Assembly (NCBI RefSeq): GCF_002407185.1
Contig: NZ_CP023563.1
Coordinates: 2,790,001 to 2,854,000 of the forward strand
Length of the DNA stretch: 64,000 nt
Source of the DNA: Brachybacterium vulturis
GTDB taxonomy: Bacteria; Actinomycetota; Actinomycetes; Actinomycetales; Dermabacteraceae
Direction of reading: 5' to 3'
Shown: positions 61,786 through 64,000 of the stretch, piece after piece
Position numbering within the stretch: position 1 is the first letter of the stretch
Layout of the letters: every line of letters begins with the position of its first letter
Translations under genes and position numbers: made by a program
Notes under the pieces: generated by a model
The model's database searches: none
What the model was told of the DNA's origin: nothing
The model's input: only the letters and a program-made list of their open reading frames with translations

Positions 61786-63287
61786 AGCAGGACGCCCTCG
61801 ATCGCCCCGCGCAGGAAGTACACGACGAACAGCAGCGCGATGAGGTACATCAGCCAGTGGACCTGGCGGGCCTTGCCGCGGACCACCCGGATGAGCACGT
61901 ACATCACGAAGCCGGCGCCCATCCCGACGGTGATCGAGTAGGCGAAGGGCATCAGGATGATGGTGAGGAAGGCGGGCACCGCGACCTCGACGTCGGTGAA
62001 GTCGATATCGGTGATCTGGGTCATCATCAGGAAGCCCACCATGACCAGTGCCGGGGTCGCCGCCTCGTAGGGGACCATCGCGACCAGCGGCGAGAGGAAG
62101 GTCGAGAGCAGGAAGAGCGTGCCGACGACCACCGCGGCGAGCCCGGTCCGGGCGCCCTCGGCCACGCCCGAGGTGGATTCGACGAAGCTGGTGTTGGACG
62201 AGACGCCGCCGACGCCGCCCGCGATCGCGGCCACCGAGTCGACGACCAGGATGCGCTGGGAGCCCGGGATGTCGCCGCCCTCCTCGAGGAGGTCCGCGGC
62301 GGAGGCGACCCCGACCATCGTGCCCATCGTGTCGAAGAAGTCCGCCAGCAGCAGGGAGAAGACGATGACCGCGGCGCCGATGATGCCGGCGGCCGTGATG
62401 CCGCCGATCGGGTCGACCGTGAAGAGCGTGGCGAAGTCGGGCAGCTGGACCGGGGACCCCGTGATCGCCGGGACGTTCATCGCCCAGCCGCCGGGGTTGC
62501 CGGGATCCGTGCCGTCCGCCGGGGCAAAGGCGCCGAGGTGCAGCACTCGCTCGATGACCAGCGAGAGCACGGTCGCGCTGACGATCGCGATGAGGATCGC
62601 TCCCGGCACCTTGCGGATCCACAGCACCAGCATCAGCAGCAGCCCGGCGACGAACACGACGGTGGGCCAGCCGGTCAGCGAGCCGTCGTGGCCCAGCTGC
62701 ACGGGCGTCCCGGCGGCGGTGGTCACGAACTTCGCGTTGAACAGCCCGAGGAAGGCGATGAACAGGCCGATGCCCACGGCGATGGCGGTCTTGAGGAACG
62801 GTGGGACCGCGTTGAAGACTGCCCTGCGGAAGCCGCTGAGCACCAGCACCAGGATGACCACGCCTTCGAGCAGCACCATGCCCATCGCCCCGCCCCAGGT
62901 CATGCCCGGCAGGGAGACCACGGAATAGGCGAGGTAGGCGTTGAGCCCGAGTCCGGCGGCGAGCGCGAGGGGGAACTTCGCCCAGGCTCCCATCGCCAGG
63001 CTCAGCAGACCGGCGATCAGCGCCGTGCCGGCGGCGACGGCGGGCAGGTTCGGCTCTGTGCCCCCGCCCAGATACATCCCGGTGGAATCCGGGACCGTCC
63101 CGATGATCAGCGGGTTCAGCACCACGATGTAGCACATCGAGAAGAAGGTGACGAGACCGCCGCGGATCTCCCGGCCCACCGTGGAGCCCCGCTCGGAGAT
63201 CGCGAAGAAGCGGTCCAGTCCCGACCGGGGCGAGGTGTCGACCGCCGTGGGGAGCGTGGACGGGGAGGAGGGGTCGGCCGGCTGCAT
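61782..63287 (-). CDS. NCS2-family purine permease (AzgA-like)
   Basis: 501 aa, about 12-14 TM helices. SNTSFVESTSGVAEGARTG is the AzgA/GhxP substrate-site block, and GLGLNAYLAYSVV and LLADFFDTMGTMVG are also characteristic. Probable proton symporter for adenine, guanine or hypoxanthine. ATG 63287 has TACGAT ending 7 nt upstream, so the mRNA is probably leaderless. Followed by an overlapping MarR gene. It would supply substrate to salvage enzymes such as Apt. Confidence 0.88.
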   Translation of the reverse strand: MQPADPSSPSTLPTAVDTSPRSGLDRFFAISERGSTVGREIRGGLVTFFSMCYIVVLNPLIIGTVPDSTGMYLGGGTEPNLPAVAAGTALIAGLLSLAMGAWAKFPLALAAGLGLNAYLAYSVVSLPGMTWGGAMGMVLLEGVVILVLVLSGFRRAVFNAVPPFLKTAIAVGIGLFIAFLGLFNAKFVTTAAGTPVQLGHDGSLTGWPTVVFVAGLLLMLVLWIRKVPGAILIAIVSATVLSLVIERVLHLGAFAPADGTDPGNPGGWAMNVPAITGSPVQLPDFATLFTVDPIGGITAAGIIGAAVIVFSLLLADFFDTMGTMVGVASAADLLEEGGDIPGSQRILVVDSVAAIAGGVGGVSSNTSFVESTSGVAEGARTGLAAVVVGTLFLLSTFLSPLVAMVPYEAATPALVMVGFLMMTQITDIDFTDVEVAVPAFLTIILMPFAYSITVGMGAGFVMYVLIRVVRGKARQVHWLMYLIALLFVVYFLRGAIEGVLL

Positions 63288-63294
63288 GGGAGAG

Positions 63295-63300
63295 ATCGTA
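63295..63300 (-). promoter_or_regulatory. Leaderless -10 box of the NCS2 permease
   Basis: TACGAT on the minus strand, then 7 nt (CTCTCCC), then ATG 63287. No Shine-Dalgarno sequence. Confidence 0.45.
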
Positions 63301-63358
63301 TCCGCCCTCGGCGCCGGACACCCTGCGATGTCCGGGAGGTGCGCGGGCCCGCCCGGGC

Positions 63359-64000
63359 TCAGCCCAGGGCCAGGAGCGGGTGCTCTGCCTCGAGCCGTCG
63401 CGAGTAGCGGTAGTAGTCCGCGAGCTCGAGCTTCGAGGCGGCCGCCTCGTCGACCACCACGGTCACGTCCGGGTGCATCTGCAGCGCGGTCGCGGGCCAG
63501 CGGGCGCTGATCGCGCCCTCGGCGAGCTGGGCGACGGCCTCGGCCTTGCCCGCACCCGTGGCGGTCAGCACGATCCGTCGCGCCTCGAGGATGGTGCCCA
63601 GCCCCTGGCTGAGCGCACGGACCGGGACGTCGTCCGCGGTGTCGAAGTAGCGGGCGTTGTCCTCGATGGTGGAGCGTGCGAGGCCGATCACCCGGGTGCG
63701 GGAGCCGAGCGAGCTGCCGGGCTCGTTGAAGGCGATGTGGCCGTTGGAGCCGATGCCGAGGATCTGCAGGTCCACTCCCCCTGCCTCGCGCAGCCGGCGG
63801 TCGTAGGACGCCGCTTCGGAGACCGGATCGGCCGAGGCGCCGTCCGGGGAGACGACGGCGGCGTCGTCGATGTCGATGTGCGACGTGAAGTTCTCGCGGA
63901 TGAAGTGGTGGTAGCTCTGCTCGTGACCGGCGGGCAGACCGATGTACTCATCGAGCAGGAAGGCGCGGCTGCGGGCGAAGGAGAGCCCCTCCTCGCGGTG
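63359..64000 (-). CDS. nagB: Glucosamine-6-phosphate deaminase (partial, N-terminus beyond window)
   Basis: Converts glucosamine-6-phosphate to fructose-6-phosphate and ammonia in amino-sugar catabolism. The last 213 residues are present; the start lies beyond the right edge. LDEYIGLP, GIGSNGHIAFNEPGSSL and the segment SRTRVIGLARSTIEDN match NagB. Transcribed toward the permease, 71 bp away. Confidence 0.92.
   Translation of the reverse strand, partial: HREEGLSFARSRAFLLDEYIGLPAGHEQSYHHFIRENFTSHIDIDDAAVVSPDGASADPVSEAASYDRRLREAGGVDLQILGIGSNGHIAFNEPGSSLGSRTRVIGLARSTIEDNARYFDTADDVPVRALSQGLGTILEARRIVLTATGAGKAEAVAQLAEGAISARWPATALQMHPDVTVVVDEAAASKLELADYYRYSRRLEAEHPLLALG

Overview
The window is chromosomal DNA from a high-GC actinobacterium. 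Four things point there: the 16S sequence, the gene order (rel-apt-secF-secD-yajC-ruvBAC-yebC and tlyA-nadK-recN-steA-mctB-pyrG match the mycobacterial/corynebacterial layout), the many GTG starts, and the many start codons lying 6-7 nt after a TAnnnT box (leaderless transcription). Gene content and the rRNA sequence suggest Micrococcales, probably Dermabacteraceae such as Brachybacterium; the genus is an inference.

Layout. 1-5.6 kb: partial M20 dipeptidase, DUF3043 membrane protein, aspS and a DEAD-box RNA helicase. 5.6-9 kb: a thioredoxin and hisS, with one IS110-type insertion sequence between them, the only mobile element seen. 9-26 kb: a DUF349 protein, an orphan AbiEi-like protein, then a minus-strand information-processing and secretion block (rel, apt, secF, secD, yajC, ruvB, ruvA, ruvC, yebC, PrsW-like protease, HIT hydrolase, thrS), many with 4-bp stop/start overlaps. 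26-26.8 kb: six tRNA genes in two diverging groups that share inverted near-identical copies. 26.9-33.5 kb: glgX(treX)-treY-treZ, which turns glycogen or maltodextrin into trehalose. 33.5-38.5 kb: zapE, an alpha/beta hydrolase, msrB, DUF3000 and an RNase D-like exonuclease, with a symmetric divergent promoter between the hydrolase and msrB. 38.5-53.3 kb: a twelve-gene minus-strand run from an Arg/Asp-rich repeat protein through a HAD phosphatase, tlyA, nadK, recN, steA, mctB/steB, a polyprenyl-phosphate sugar-phosphate transferase-like protein, a MurJ-type flippase, a GT4 glycosyltransferase, pyrG and a NUDIX ADP-ribose pyrophosphatase. 53.5-59.1 kb: a complete rRNA operon (16S-23S-5S, minus strand, no spacer tRNA) with two promoters, a 31-bp 23S processing stem and a strong terminator. 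59.2-64 kb: menG, serC, a MarR regulator, an NCS2 purine permease and partial nagB.

Most of the window is housekeeping. The parts most worth attention are the three membrane/glycan genes inserted between mctB and pyrG (a candidate division-linked envelope glycopolymer pathway), the IS110 element with a hairpin-rich left end where a bridge RNA would be encoded, the mirror-symmetric promoter/operator at 35.95-36.0 kb, and the absence of the phosphatidylinositol/PIM genes usually found between the HIT gene and yebC.
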